Part shown: piece by piece, positions 27,501 through 36,315 of the stretch
Layout: each line of letters opens with the position of its first letter
Position numbering within the stretch: the first letter of the stretch is position 1
Assembly: GCF_004363955.1 (NCBI RefSeq)
Contig: NZ_SNZR01000013.1
Span: forward strand, 372,001 to 436,000
Origin: Enterovirga rhinocerotis
GTDB taxonomy: Bacteria > Pseudomonadota > Alphaproteobacteria > Rhizobiales > Beijerinckiaceae
DNA length: 64,000 nt
Direction of reading: 5' to 3'
The notes under the pieces: generated by a model
What the model saw: only the letters and a program-made list of their open reading frames with translations
What the model was told of the DNA's origin: nothing
The model's database searches: none
Position numbers and translations under genes: made by a program

Positions 27501-29318
27501 ATGGCGGCTCCGCCCCTGCTGACGCTCCAGGGCGTCGGCCTCACCTTCGGCGGGACGCCGCTGCTCGAATCGGCCGACCTGTCGGTCGCGCCGGGCGAGC
27601 GCGTCTGCCTCGTCGGGCGGAACGGATCGGGCAAGTCGACCCTGCTCAAGATCGCGGCCGGGCTCGTCGAGCCGGATCGCGGCGTCCGCTTCGTCCAGCC
27701 CGGCGCGACGATCCGCTACCTCGCCCAGGAGCCCGACATGGCGGGCCACGAGACCGTGCTCTCCTATGTCGAGGCCGGTCTCGGGCCGGCCGACGATGCG
27801 TACCGGGCGCGGCTCCTCGTCGAATCGCTCGGTCTGTCGGGCGAGGAACGTCCGGGCGACCTCTCCGGCGGGGAGGCGCGCCGGGCGGCGCTCGCCCGCA
27901 CCCTCGCGCCGGAGCCGGATATCGTCCTCCTCGACGAGCCGACGAACCATCTCGACCTGCCGACGATCGAGTGGCTCGAACAGGAGCTGAAGGCGAGCCG
28001 CTCGGCCCTCGTTCTGATCAGCCACGACCGCCGCTTCCTGTCGAACCTCTCGCGCTCCACGACCTGGCTCGACCGCGGCCGCACGCGGCGGGTCGAGCGC
28101 GGCTTCGCCGAATTCGAGGCCTGGCGCGACCAGGTCTATGCCGAGGAGGAGGCCGAGCGGCACAAGCTCGACCGCAAGATCCTCGCCGAGGAACACTGGG
28201 TCCGCTACGGCGTCACCGCGCGCCGCAAGCGCAACGTGCGCCGGATGGAGGCGCTGCAGGATCTGCGATCCCAGCGCCGCACCGCGCGTCGCGCGACCGG
28301 GACCCTCGCCGCCCAGGCCTCGGAGGCCGAGGCCTCCGGCACGCTGGTGATGGAGGCGAAGGGGGTGTCCTTCGCCTATGAGGAACGCCCGATCGTCGAG
28401 GGCTTCTCGACGCGCATCCATCGCGGCGACCGGGTCGGGATCGTGGGCCCGAACGGGGCCGGCAAGACGACGCTGATCAAGCTTCTCACCGGCGAGACCG
28501 CGCCGCAGGAGGGCAGCGTGCGCCTCGGCACCGGGCTCGAGACCGTCGCGCTCGACCAGCATCGCGACAGCCTCGATCCCGACGCGACGCTCGCCGAGGC
28601 GCTGACGGGCGGGCGCGGCGACACGGTGATGATCGGCGGGCAGCCGAAGCATGTCGTCGGCTACCTGAAGGACTTCCTGTTCTCTCCGGAGCAGGTCCGC
28701 ACGCCGCTGCGGGTGCTGTCGGGCGGCGAACGGGCGCGGGTGATGCTGGCGCGGGCGCTCGCGAAGCCCTCGAACCTTCTCGTCCTCGACGAGCCGACCA
28801 ACGATCTCGATCTCGAGACGCTGGACGTGCTGGAGGAGATGCTGGCCGATTATGCCGGCACCATCCTCCTCATCAGCCACGACCGCGACTTCCTCGACCG
28901 CATCGCGACGAGCGTGATCGTGCCGGAGGGCAAGGGCCGCTGGCTGGAATATGCCGGCGGCTACACGGACATGCTGGCCCAGCGCGGTGCCGATCTCGCC
29001 CGCGAGGCGCCCGCGCCTGCCGCCGCGCCCGCCAGGGCGGCGAAGCCGGCAGCGGAGAAGGCGGCTCCGGCCGCCGATGGCCGCCGCCGTCTCAACTTCA
29101 ACCAGCAGCATGCGCTCAAGACGCTGCCGGGCCGGATCGAGACGCTGGCGCGCCAGATCGCGGCGATCCAGGAGAAGCTCGCCGATCCCGCGCTGTTCTC
29201 GCGCGATCCGGCGACCTTCGCCAAGTTCTCCGACGGGCTCGCGGCCAAGGCCGCCGAACTCGAGGCGGCGGAGACGGAATGGCTCGAACTCGAGATCCTC
29301 CGCGAGGAGATCGGCTGA
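27501..29318 (+). CDS. ABC-F family ATP-binding protein (Uup-like)
   Basis: 605-residue soluble protein with two ABC domains in tandem and no membrane segments, as in ABC-F translation or ribosome factors. The first domain has Walker A GRNGSGKST (39-47), LSGGEARRAA and LLDEPTNHLD; the second has [19 protein letters not shown] and LDEPTNDLD. An inter-domain linker with basic residues (ARRKRNVRRMEAL) fits the ribosome-contact arm. The C-terminal Ala/Pro linker and leucine-rich coiled coil (about 525-605) are the Uup-type domain, associated with nucleic-acid binding. The start codon is ATG with little Shine-Dalgarno sequence, 11 bases after heme oxygenase. Confidence 0.92.
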   Translation: MAAPPLLTLQGVGLTFGGTPLLESADLSVAPGERVCLVGRNGSGKSTLLKIAAGLVEPDRGVRFVQPGATIRYLAQEPDMAGHETVLSYVEAGLGPADDAYRARLLVESLGLSGEERPGDLSGGEARRAALARTLAPEPDIVLLDEPTNHLDLPTIEWLEQELKASRSALVLISHDRRFLSNLSRSTTWLDRGRTRRVERGFAEFEAWRDQVYAEEEAERHKLDRKILAEEHWVRYGVTARRKRNVRRMEALQDLRSQRRTARRATGTLAAQASEAEASGTLVMEAKGVSFAYEERPIVEGFSTRIHRGDRVGIVGPNGAGKTTLIKLLTGETAPQEGSVRLGTGLETVALDQHRDSLDPDATLAEALTGGRGDTVMIGGQPKHVVGYLKDFLFSPEQVRTPLRVLSGGERARVMLARALAKPSNLLVLDEPTNDLDLETLDVLEEMLADYAGTILLISHDRDFLDRIATSVIVPEGKGRWLEYAGGYTDMLAQRGADLAREAPAPAAAPARAAKPAAEKAAPAADGRRRLNFNQQHALKTLPGRIETLARQIAAIQEKLADPALFSRDPATFAKFSDGLAAKAAELEAAETEWLELEILREEIG

Positions 29319-29415
29319 GCGGCGGAGCCTGCTCGATCGCACAGTCGGGATGGATCATGCCAAGGCAACGGGCAAGCATGTCGATTGCGGCCTGGCCGAT
29401 CGTGGCATATACATA

Positions 29416-29425
29416 GGGATATCCC
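29416..29425. promoter_or_regulatory. Palindromic operator candidate upstream of vapB
   Basis: A perfect palindrome GGGATATCCC lies 13 bases before the antitoxin ATG, inside a wider inverted arrangement CCGATCG ... CGATCGG around it, and next to an AT-rich CATATACAT that could be a -10 region. Type II antitoxins usually autoregulate at such sites; binding here is inferred. Confidence 0.45.
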
Positions 29426-29438
29426 GATCGGAGGTCTC

Positions 29439-29711
29439 ATGCCCCAGCCCGATCCCGTCCCGCCGCGCGAAACGACCATCTTCCGCAACAACCGCAGCCT
29501 CGCCGTCCGCATCCCGCCCGGCTTCGGTGCTCCCGGTGACAAGGTTCGGGTCATTACCGAAGGCGACCGGCTGATCATCGAGCCGGTGGGCAGGAGCGCA
29601 GGGCTCGTCGGCCTGCTTGCACAATGGGCGCTGGAGCCGCCTCTCGGGCCGGAGGACGACTTCCCCGACATCGACGAAGGATTGCTGCCGTTGAAGGATG
29701 TCGACCTTTGA
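29439..29711 (+). CDS. VapB-type antitoxin (AbrB/SpoVT fold)
   Basis: 90-residue antitoxin. The N-terminal swapped-hairpin domain (about residues 10-50) has TIFRNNRSLAVRIPPGF and DKVRVITEGDRLIIEPV, typical of AbrB/MazE-type DNA-binding antitoxins. The acidic C-terminal half (EDDFPDIDEGLLPLKD) is the usual toxin-binding tail. A strong ribosome-binding sequence (GGAGG) precedes the ATG. It overlaps the toxin gene by four bases, and an operator-like palindrome lies upstream. The pair is set between the ABC-F gene and apaG and is small enough to be a recent insertion. Confidence 0.85.
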   Translation: MPQPDPVPPRETTIFRNNRSLAVRIPPGFGAPGDKVRVITEGDRLIIEPVGRSAGLVGLLAQWALEPPLGPEDDFPDIDEGLLPLKDVDL

Positions 29712-30136
29712 CCGCGCCCCGATACATGCTCGATACGAACATCGTGTCCGACCTGATCCGGAACCCGGCCGGGACGGTTGCTCAGCACATCGCGGAGATC
29801 GGCGAGAAGGGGCTCGCCGTCAGCATCGTCACTGCCGCCGAACTGCGCTTCGGCGCAGCGAAGCGCGGATCTGCAAGATTGATCGAGCGTGTCGAGGCCG
29901 TGCTGAAGGAGATCCCGCCGCTGGCCTTGGATGTCCCCGCGGATACGGCATATGCCGGCATCCGCGCCGAGCTTGAGTCGGCCGGACGGCCGATCGGGCC
30001 GAACGACTACCTGATCGCCGCGCATGCCTGCGCGACCGGGGCGACTCTGGTGACGGCGAATACCGGCGAGTTCGGCCGGATCGGCGGGCTCAAGGTCGAA
30101 AACTGGCTGGCCTCCGAAGCCGGTCGCGTTCGATGA
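29708..30136 (+). CDS. VapC-type PIN-domain toxin
   Basis: Predicted RNase toxin with a PIN fold. The metal-binding aspartate and motif YMLDTNIVSDLIRNP open the domain, the conserved glutamate is in AAELRFGAAKR, and the later acidic pair is in PNDYLIAAHACATGATLVTANTGEF. The start is taken as TTG at 29708, which overlaps the antitoxin stop as TTGA (142 residues); an ATG six codons downstream (MLDTNIV) is an equal candidate. The antitoxin partner is immediately upstream. By family, VapC toxins cleave tRNA or rRNA; the target of this one is unknown. Confidence 0.86.
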   Translation: MTAPRYMLDTNIVSDLIRNPAGTVAQHIAEIGEKGLAVSIVTAAELRFGAAKRGSARLIERVEAVLKEIPPLALDVPADTAYAGIRAELESAGRPIGPNDYLIAAHACATGATLVTANTGEFGRIGGLKVENWLASEAGRVR

Positions 30137-30251
30137 GCCCGTGTTTCCCGGCATAGGTCTTGCCGCCATGCGCCCGTCGCGGGTCTCGCGCAGCCCGGCG
30201 TTGACGAGCGCCCGCGCCGGGTCCTACCTCTCAGCGGACAGGAAAGCCGCC

Positions 30252-30644
30252 ATGTACAGGGCCGAAACCCGGGGGATCCGGGTGACCGTCGAGCCTCGCT
30301 TCGTCGAGGAGGAATCGCAGCCCGAGAAGGGCAAGTTCTTCTTCGCCTACACGGTCGAGATCACCAATCTGTCCGAGGATCGGGTCCAACTGGAATCCCG
30401 GCAATGGACCATCATCGACGGCCTGGGCCGCTTCCAGCAGGTCAAGGGGGCCGGGGTCGTCGGCAAGCAGCCCGTGCTCGGGCCGGGCGAGAGCTTCACC
30501 TATACGAGCGGCTGCCCGCTCACGACGCCCGACGGCACGATGCAGGGCTCCTATCTGATGCTGCTCGAGACGGGCGAGGCCTTCAAGGCCGAGATCCCCG
30601 CCTTCGCGCTCGACAGCCCCTTCGTGAAGCGCGTGATCCATTGA
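30252..30644 (+). CDS. apaG: ApaG-family protein
   Basis: 130-residue protein of the ApaG (DUF525) family, an immunoglobulin-like beta sandwich with unclear biochemical role, linked in enterobacteria to diadenosine tetraphosphate and magnesium or cobalt tolerance. The family sequence is clear: VEPRFVEEESQPEKG, YTVEITNLSEDRVQLESRQW, GPGESFTYTSGCPL and GTMQGSY. The frame is open upstream, but the ATG at 30252 gives the usual length. Its stop overlaps the argE-like start codon by four bases (TTGA). Confidence 0.93.
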   Translation: MYRAETRGIRVTVEPRFVEEESQPEKGKFFFAYTVEITNLSEDRVQLESRQWTIIDGLGRFQQVKGAGVVGKQPVLGPGESFTYTSGCPLTTPDGTMQGSYLMLLETGEAFKAEIPAFALDSPFVKRVIH

Positions 30645-31801
30645 CCTCTTCCCCGACGTCGATCCCCCTGCTCGAACGCCTCGTCGCCTTCGACACGGAG
30701 AGCAGCCGTTCCAATCTCGACCTGATCGACTTCGTCTCGGATTATCTCGCGGGGCTCGGCGTCGAGGTCTCGCGCCACCCGAACGCGGCGGGCGACAAGG
30801 CGGCCTTGCTCGCGACGGTCGGACCGCGTGCGGAGGGCGGCGTCGTGCTCTCGGGCCACACGGATTGCGTGCCGGTCGCGGGACAGGCCTGGACGGGCGA
30901 TCCCTTCCGTCTGCGCGTCGAGGGCGGCCGCGCGATCGGCCGCGGCGCGGTCGACATGAAGGGGTTCGACGCCCTCTGCCTCGCCGCCGTGCCGGCCATG
31001 CTGAAGGCCGGGCTGAAGCGGCCGATCCACATCTGCCTCTCCTACGACGAGGAGACGACCTGCCTCGGTGCCAACGACGCCATCGCGCGCTTCGGGCGCG
31101 ACCTGCCGCTGCCGGCGGCGGCGATCGTCGGCGAGCCGACCGAACTCGCCGCCGTCGATGCGCATAAGAGCGTCGCGACGTTCCTGACCCGCGTTCACGG
31201 CCATGAGGCCCATTCCGCGAAGCCCGAACTCGGCGCCTCGGCCGTGATGGCGGCGGCGGAGCTGATGGCCGAACTGAACCGCATCGCCGACGAGATGGTC
31301 GCGCGGGGCGATCCGTCCGGCCGCTTCGATCCGTCCTATACGACCGTCCATGTCGGGCAGGTCGAGGGCGGCAACGCCCGCAACATCCTGGCCCGGCTCT
31401 GCTGGTTCAACTGGGAGTTCCGCGGCCTGCCCGATCTCGATCCGAACGAGATCCCCGAGCGCTTCAAGGCCGCGAGCGAGCGCGTCGCGCGGGACCGGCT
31501 GAACCGTCACGGCGCCTATGGCCGCATCGAGACCGAGTGGGAGATCCTGGTGCCGGGTCTCGCGCCCGATCCCGGATCGACCGCCGAGCGGCTCGTCCTC
31601 GATCTCGTCGGCGCGAATGCGACGACGACGGTGCCCTTCGGCACCGAGGCCGGCCATTTCCAGGCGGCCGGCATCCCGACCATCGTCTGCGGGCCGGGCT
31701 CGATCGACCAGGCGCATCAGGCGGACGAATATATCGCGCTCGACGCGCTGGCGGACGGCGAGGCGTTCCTCGGCCGCCTCATCGCGCGGATGGCGGAATA
31801 G
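30641..31801 (+). CDS. argE: Acetylornithine deacetylase (M20 metallopeptidase family)
   Basis: 386-residue zinc-dependent hydrolase that removes the acetyl group from N-acetylornithine in arginine synthesis. The metal ligands are visible: H73 and D75 in SGHTDCVPV, the bridging D105 in GRGAVDMKGF, the EE pair in YDEETTCLG, GEPTEL and the last histidine in HQADEY. The dimerisation domain sits between about 170 and 290. The start is TTG at 30641 overlapping the apaG stop, so expression is probably coupled. Related M20 deacylases share these motifs, but the whole-length match is to the ArgE family. Confidence 0.88.
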   Translation: MTSSPTSIPLLERLVAFDTESSRSNLDLIDFVSDYLAGLGVEVSRHPNAAGDKAALLATVGPRAEGGVVLSGHTDCVPVAGQAWTGDPFRLRVEGGRAIGRGAVDMKGFDALCLAAVPAMLKAGLKRPIHICLSYDEETTCLGANDAIARFGRDLPLPAAAIVGEPTELAAVDAHKSVATFLTRVHGHEAHSAKPELGASAVMAAAELMAELNRIADEMVARGDPSGRFDPSYTTVHVGQVEGGNARNILARLCWFNWEFRGLPDLDPNEIPERFKAASERVARDRLNRHGAYGRIETEWEILVPGLAPDPGSTAERLVLDLVGANATTTVPFGTEAGHFQAAGIPTIVCGPGSIDQAHQADEYIALDALADGEAFLGRLIARMAE

Positions 31802-31812
31802 GCTTTGGCGAG

Positions 31813-31945
31813 GTTGCCCTCCAACCCTGGAGGGGGCAGGGTCGACGGCGAAGCCGGCGGGGTGGGGTGAAATCCGCCCCCGGTCATGATGGACGTCGGG
31901 CCGGAGGAGGCCGGTCATCACCCCACGCCGGACCTTCGGTCCAAA
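31813..31945. repeat. Repeat-rich intergenic segment after argE (type C)
   Basis: A small hairpin CCCTCCA / TGGAGGG just after argE is followed by a longer imperfect arrangement with GGGTGGGGTGA near 31860 and TCACCCCAC near 31920, in inverted orientation. It resembles palindromic intergenic elements of Hyphomicrobiales. It may end the argE transcript. No coding frame was recognised here. Confidence 0.45.
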
Positions 31946-32089
31946 CCTTTCCTTTGTGGCCTACGGCATTCACACATCGCAGTGCGAGCTGTCTTTCGAC
32001 GATGAGTGAATTCCATAGCCCGCCAGGGGAGGGGGAGCCTTTGGCTGTCGTCAGAGACAGGGCATCATAACAAAACAGGAGGACACCCC

Positions 32090-33031
32090 ATGTGGCAGCC
32101 GGCGAGCTTCTATCCCGATCCCGCCATCGAGATCCTCGACGAGAGCTTCGCATCCGTCCGCATCTTCTCGGCGGCGGTCGAGCGGATCGCGACGGGCTGC
32201 CGCTGGGCGGAGGGGCCGGTCTGGTTCGGCGACATGCGCCAGCTTCTCTGGAGCGACATCCCGAACGAGCGCATCCTGCGCTGGGACGAGGAGACGGGCG
32301 CCGTCTCGGTCTTCCGCAAGCCCTCCAACTGGGCGAACGGGAACACGCGCGACCGCCGGGGCCGCCTCGTCACGGCCGAACACGGCCGGCGCCTCACCCG
32401 CACCGAGCCGGACGGGACGATCACGGTCCTCGCCGACAGCTTCGAGGGCAAGCGGCTCAACTCACCGAACGACGTTGTCGTGAGGAGCGACGGCTCGATC
32501 TGGTTCACCGATCCGCCCTTCGGCATCCTCGGCAATTACGAGGGCCGGGTCGCCGAGCCCGAATTGCCGGGCGGGGTCTATCGGCTCGACCCCGAGACCC
32601 GCGAACTCGTCTGCCTCGCGGATGACGTGCCGGGACCGAACGGGCTCGCCTTCTCGCCCGATGAGAGCATCCTCTACCTCGTCGCCTCGCGCGCGACGCC
32701 CCATCGGCAGATCCTCGCCTATGACGTCGCCGAGGGCGGGCGCAGGCTCACGCGGCGGCGCGTGCTGATCGATGCCGGGCCGGCCGGCACGCCGGACGGG
32801 TTCCGCGTCGATACCGCCGGCAATCTCTGGTGCGGCTGGGGCATGGGCTCGCCCGAACTCGACGGGGTGATGGTGTTCAACCCGGACGGGCGCGCCATCG
32901 GCCGCATCCGCCTGCCCGAGCGCTGCGCCAATGTCTGTTTCGGCGGTCCGGCGCGGAACCGCCTGTTCATGGCCGCGAGCCAGTCGGTCTACGCGCTCTA
33001 CGTGAACGCGCAGGGCGCCGCCGGCGGCTGA
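32090..33031 (+). CDS. SMP-30/gluconolactonase/LRE family protein
   Basis: 313-residue six-bladed beta-propeller of the SMP-30 / gluconolactonase family, calcium- or zinc-dependent lactonases that open sugar lactones. The conserved metal-binding glutamate is in CRWAEGPVWF, and the asparagine and aspartate ligands are in LNSPNDVVVRSDGSIWFTDPPFG and PDGFRVDTAGNLW. A strong ribosome-binding site (AGGAGGA) precedes the ATG. There is no signal peptide, so it should be cytoplasmic. The substrate cannot be fixed, and no sugar dehydrogenase gene adjoins it. The 288 bases upstream hold a repeat. Confidence 0.87.
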   Translation: MWQPASFYPDPAIEILDESFASVRIFSAAVERIATGCRWAEGPVWFGDMRQLLWSDIPNERILRWDEETGAVSVFRKPSNWANGNTRDRRGRLVTAEHGRRLTRTEPDGTITVLADSFEGKRLNSPNDVVVRSDGSIWFTDPPFGILGNYEGRVAEPELPGGVYRLDPETRELVCLADDVPGPNGLAFSPDESILYLVASRATPHRQILAYDVAEGGRRLTRRRVLIDAGPAGTPDGFRVDTAGNLWCGWGMGSPELDGVMVFNPDGRAIGRIRLPERCANVCFGGPARNRLFMAASQSVYALYVNAQGAAGG

Positions 33032-33132
33032 CGCGGCGGCACACGGTCCTTCGCCGGACAGGCCGATGGCCAGCGGAACAGGATCGCGATCGAAGCCTTG
33101 GCCCTGATGCCGCTCGCATCGTGGAGGCTTCC

Positions 33133-34047
33133 ATGTTCATGAGGATCGACAAGCTTCAGGCCGCCCTGCCCGAACCGAAAGCACCCAATCCCAACGCCGC
33201 CGCAGCGCTCCAGGAGCTTCTCGGCGGGAAATACGGAGAAATGTCGACGCTCGGGAACTACATGTTCCAAAGCTTCAACTTCCGGAACAAGACCAAGCTG
33301 CGGCCCTTCTATAGCCTGGTCTCCAGCATCTTCACGGAAGAACTCGGTCATGTCGAGCTCGTCTCGAACGGCATCGCCATGCTGAACAACGGCCCCGGCG
33401 ATCCGACCGAGGATGTCGACGTCTCGAAGACACCGTTCGCGGACATGCAGGATGTCCGCTCCACGGCGTCGTTCTTCAGCGCCGGCGGAGGCGCGCTGCC
33501 GGTGAACTCGAACTCGATGTCCTGGAACGTCGACATGGTGACGACGACCGGCAACCTGATCATCGACCTCCTGCACAACTTCCATCTCGAATGCGGCGCG
33601 CGCCTGCACAAGCTGCGCGTCTACGAGACCTTGAAGGAACCGACGGGCCGTGAGGTCTGCGGCTATCTCCTCGTGCGCGGCTCGGTCCATGCGCATGCCT
33701 ATGCGCTGGCGCTGAAGAAGATCACCGGCGTCGAGATCGAGAAGATGCTGCCGACGCCGAACATCCCGCTCGCCAACATCCCCGAATGCCAGAAGTATCT
33801 CGACGAGGGCAGCCATCGGCGGCTCTACCGGTTCGGCTCACCGGATTACGCGGAGGCCGCCGGGATCTGGTCGAACGACGAGGCGGCCCTTCCCGACGAT
33901 CCGCCCGGCTCCCTCGAAATCGTGGAAGGGCCTCCGGAGGGCGGGAAGATGGCCGAACTCCTCGGGAACTACGCGGCCTTCGCGCCGGATTACGCGCCCG
34001 AGGAGATCTTCGAGGTGGCGAACAAGCTCTACAAGAAGAGCCGCTGA
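33133..34047 (+). CDS. Manganese catalase (non-heme)
   Basis: 304-residue di-manganese catalase that breaks down hydrogen peroxide. Ferritin-like bundle motifs are evident: ALQELLGGKYGEMSTLGNYMFQSFNFR with the first glutamate, TEELGHVELVS, and HNFHLECGARLHKLRVYE then HAHAYALALKKITG for the other glutamate and histidine ligands. The C-terminal region is acidic (GPPEGGKMAELLG). Length is usual for the family. A strong GGAGG sits seven bases before the ATG. It is likely an intracellular stress enzyme; no regulator is adjacent. Confidence 0.93.
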   Translation: MFMRIDKLQAALPEPKAPNPNAAAALQELLGGKYGEMSTLGNYMFQSFNFRNKTKLRPFYSLVSSIFTEELGHVELVSNGIAMLNNGPGDPTEDVDVSKTPFADMQDVRSTASFFSAGGGALPVNSNSMSWNVDMVTTTGNLIIDLLHNFHLECGARLHKLRVYETLKEPTGREVCGYLLVRGSVHAHAYALALKKITGVEIEKMLPTPNIPLANIPECQKYLDEGSHRRLYRFGSPDYAEAAGIWSNDEAALPDDPPGSLEIVEGPPEGGKMAELLGNYAAFAPDYAPEEIFEVANKLYKKSR

Positions 34048-34178
34048 GCGTGCGGCCGGCGCGGGATGCGCGCCGGCCATTCCCCGAGGGCTTCTCAACA
34101 GGGCTGCCGGACGCGATATAAGCGGGCAATCGCGCGTCGGCCCCGCCGACGCCTTGCCCGAAGGATTCGGCAGGCCCC

Positions 34179-35138
34179 ATGTCCGACAAAATCCCCGTCA
34201 CCGTGCTGACCGGCTATCTCGGCGCCGGCAAGACGACCCTTCTCAATCGCATCCTGACCGAGCAGCACGGCAAAAAATACGCCGTCATCGTCAACGAGTT
34301 CGGCGAGATCGGCATCGACAACGACCTCGTCGTCGGCGCCGACGAGGAAGTCTTCGAGATGAACAACGGGTGCATCTGCTGCACCGTGCGCGGAGACCTC
34401 ATCCGCATCATCGAGGGGCTGATGAGGCGCCGCGGGAAGTTCGACGCGATCATCGTCGAGACGACCGGCCTCGCCGACCCCGCTCCCGTCGCGCAGACCT
34501 TCTTCGTCGACGAGGACGTGTCCGACCGCGCCCGGCTCGACGCCGTCGTCACGGTCGCCGACGCCAAGTGGCTGACGGAGCGCCTCAAGGACGCGCCGGA
34601 GGCCAAGAACCAGATCGCCTTCGCGGACGTCGTCCTCCTCAACAAGGCCGATCTCGTCGACGAGGCCGCCCTGGGCGAGGTCGAGGCCCGCATCCGCGCC
34701 ATCAACCCGCAGGCGACGATCCACCGGACGGTGAACTGCGACATCCCGATCGCCGAGGTGCTCGACCGCAAGGCCTTCGATCTCGACCGCATCATGGAGG
34801 TCGAGCCCGACTTCCTCGAGGAGGGGCATCATCACCACCATGACGAGGAGATGATCTCCTTCTCGTTCAAGGCGGGCGAGGTCGATCCCGACAGGTTCAT
34901 GCCCTGGATTTCGGACCTCACCCAGCGCGAGGGGCCGAACATCCTGCGCTGCAAGGGCATCGTGGCCTTCCCCAAGGAGCCGAAGCGCTTCGTCTTCCAG
35001 GGCGTGCACATGATCCTCGACGGCGATCTCCAGCGCGATTGGCGCCCGGACGAGAAGCGCGAGAGCCGCGTCGTCTTCATCGGCCGCGATCTCGACAAGC
35101 AGGCTTTCGAGGAAGGGTTCCGGGCGTGCGCGGCGTGA
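34179..35138 (+). CDS. CobW/COG0523-family GTPase (metallochaperone type)
   Basis: 319-residue G3E-family GTPase. The P-loop is GYLGAGKTT (12-20), the metal-binding GCICC is at residues 63-67, the ETTGLADP switch is at 93-100 and the base-recognition NKAD at 154-157. A His5 cluster followed by acidic residues lies at 216-223, then the CobW C-terminal domain with RCKGIVAF and FQGVHM. COG0523 proteins insert or traffic zinc, cobalt or nickel. The CXCC and His-rich loops suit zinc handling but do not prove it. No Zur-box was identified. It heads a co-directional gene group extending to the transglutaminase gene. Confidence 0.9.
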   Translation: MSDKIPVTVLTGYLGAGKTTLLNRILTEQHGKKYAVIVNEFGEIGIDNDLVVGADEEVFEMNNGCICCTVRGDLIRIIEGLMRRRGKFDAIIVETTGLADPAPVAQTFFVDEDVSDRARLDAVVTVADAKWLTERLKDAPEAKNQIAFADVVLLNKADLVDEAALGEVEARIRAINPQATIHRTVNCDIPIAEVLDRKAFDLDRIMEVEPDFLEEGHHHHHDEEMISFSFKAGEVDPDRFMPWISDLTQREGPNILRCKGIVAFPKEPKRFVFQGVHMILDGDLQRDWRPDEKRESRVVFIGRDLDKQAFEEGFRACAA

Positions 35139-35150
35139 CGGTACGGATTG

Positions 35151-35283
35151 CCTCTCCCCTTGCGGGAGAGGCCGAGCAGCCGCGAAGCGGCGCCCGGGTG
35201 AGGGGTATCCCGCCCTCTCTTGCAGCCAGCCCCTCATCCGGTCGCGCGGACGCGCGACCCGACTTCTCCTGCAAGGGGAGAAG
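35151..35283. repeat. Palindromic intergenic repeat (type A/B, copy 1)
   Basis: Element of about 133 bases whose ends are inverted repeats: CCTCTCCCCTTGCGGGAGAGG at the left and CTTCTCCTGCAAGGGGAGAAG at the right. The middle contains another inverted pair around GGGTGAGGGG and CCCCTCATCC. It closely resembles the element at 56826-56961. Its right end, AAGGGGAG at 35273-35280, lies six bases before the GTG of the WD40 gene and is the best Shine-Dalgarno sequence for it. Confidence 0.75.
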
Positions 35284-35286
35284 CAG

Positions 35287-36294
35287 GTGAGCGCCGCCAC
35301 CATCCCCTCCCTCACCGAGGCCGTCACGCCCCTCGAGGCCGGGTCCGAGGTCTCCGGCCTCGGCTGGCTCAAGGACACGGCCGCCTTCGCGCTCAGCGAC
35401 GGCGGCGTCCTCCTCGCCAAGGACGGCGCGACGCATCGTGCCGCGGCGCATGAGGACGGCGCGATCCTCGCATCCGTCTGCGACGGCAAGCGCCTCATCA
35501 CCGGCGGCGATGACGGGCGCGTCGTCGCGACCGGTCCGGACGGGGCGACGGCCCTCCTCGCGGAGACCGGCGGCGCCTGGATCGACGCGCTCGCGCTCCA
35601 TCCCTCGGGCGCCTATGCCTATGGTGCCGGCCGGAAGGTCGTCGCCTGCGACGACAAGGGCCGGATCAAGACCCTCGACGTCCCTTCGACGGCGCGGGGC
35701 CTCGCCTTCGCGCCGAAGGGCTACCGGCTCGCCATCGCCCATTACAACGGCGTCACCCTCTGGTACCCGAATCTCGAGCCGAAGCCCGAGATGCTCGACT
35801 GGAAGGGCTCGCATCTCGACGTGACCTGGTCGCCGGACGGGCGCTTCGTCGTCACCTCCATGCAGGAGAACGCCCTGCATGGCTGGCGCCTGTCGCCGGA
35901 CAAGGGCCACATGCGGATGTCCGGCTATGCCGCGAAGCCGCGCTCCTTCGCCTGGTCCTTCGGCGGCGCCTGGCTCGCGACCTCGGGCGCGGACGCCGCC
36001 ATCGTCTGGCCCTTCGATTCGAAGGAAGGGCCGACCGGCAAGGCCCCGCGCGAATGCGGCCTCCGCCATGCCCGCGTCACGAAGGTGGCCTTCCATCCGA
36101 ACGTCAACGTGCTCGCGATCGGCTTCGAGGATGGCTGCGTGCTGATGGTCCGGTTCGACGACGGGGCCGAACTGCTCGTGCGGCCTGCCGTCGAGGGCAG
36201 CGGCGTGACGGCCCTCGCCTGGGACAAGTCCGGCGGCCGGCTCGGCTTCGGCTGCGCGGACGGCGCGGCGGGCATCCTGACCCTGCCGGGCTGA
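35287..36294 (+). CDS. WD40-repeat protein linked to the CobW gene
   Basis: 335-residue cytoplasmic protein made almost entirely of WD40-like blades: AAFALSDGGVLLAKDG, GGDDGRVVATGPDG, VTWSPDGRFVVTSMQENALHGW, ATSGADAAIVWPFD, LAIGFEDGCVLMV and ALAWDKSGGRLGFGCADG. There is no signal peptide or membrane segment. The start is a GTG whose ribosome-binding sequence seems to come from the end of the repeat just upstream. It follows the CobW-type GTPase by 148 bases and is followed at 21 bases by a small cysteine-containing protein. It may act as a scaffold in metal homeostasis, by neighbourhood inference only. Confidence 0.8.
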   Translation: MSAATIPSLTEAVTPLEAGSEVSGLGWLKDTAAFALSDGGVLLAKDGATHRAAAHEDGAILASVCDGKRLITGGDDGRVVATGPDGATALLAETGGAWIDALALHPSGAYAYGAGRKVVACDDKGRIKTLDVPSTARGLAFAPKGYRLAIAHYNGVTLWYPNLEPKPEMLDWKGSHLDVTWSPDGRFVVTSMQENALHGWRLSPDKGHMRMSGYAAKPRSFAWSFGGAWLATSGADAAIVWPFDSKEGPTGKAPRECGLRHARVTKVAFHPNVNVLAIGFEDGCVLMVRFDDGAELLVRPAVEGSGVTALAWDKSGGRLGFGCADGAAGILTLPG

Positions 36295-36315
36295 GCGATC
36301 GAGGAGCCGTCCGTC

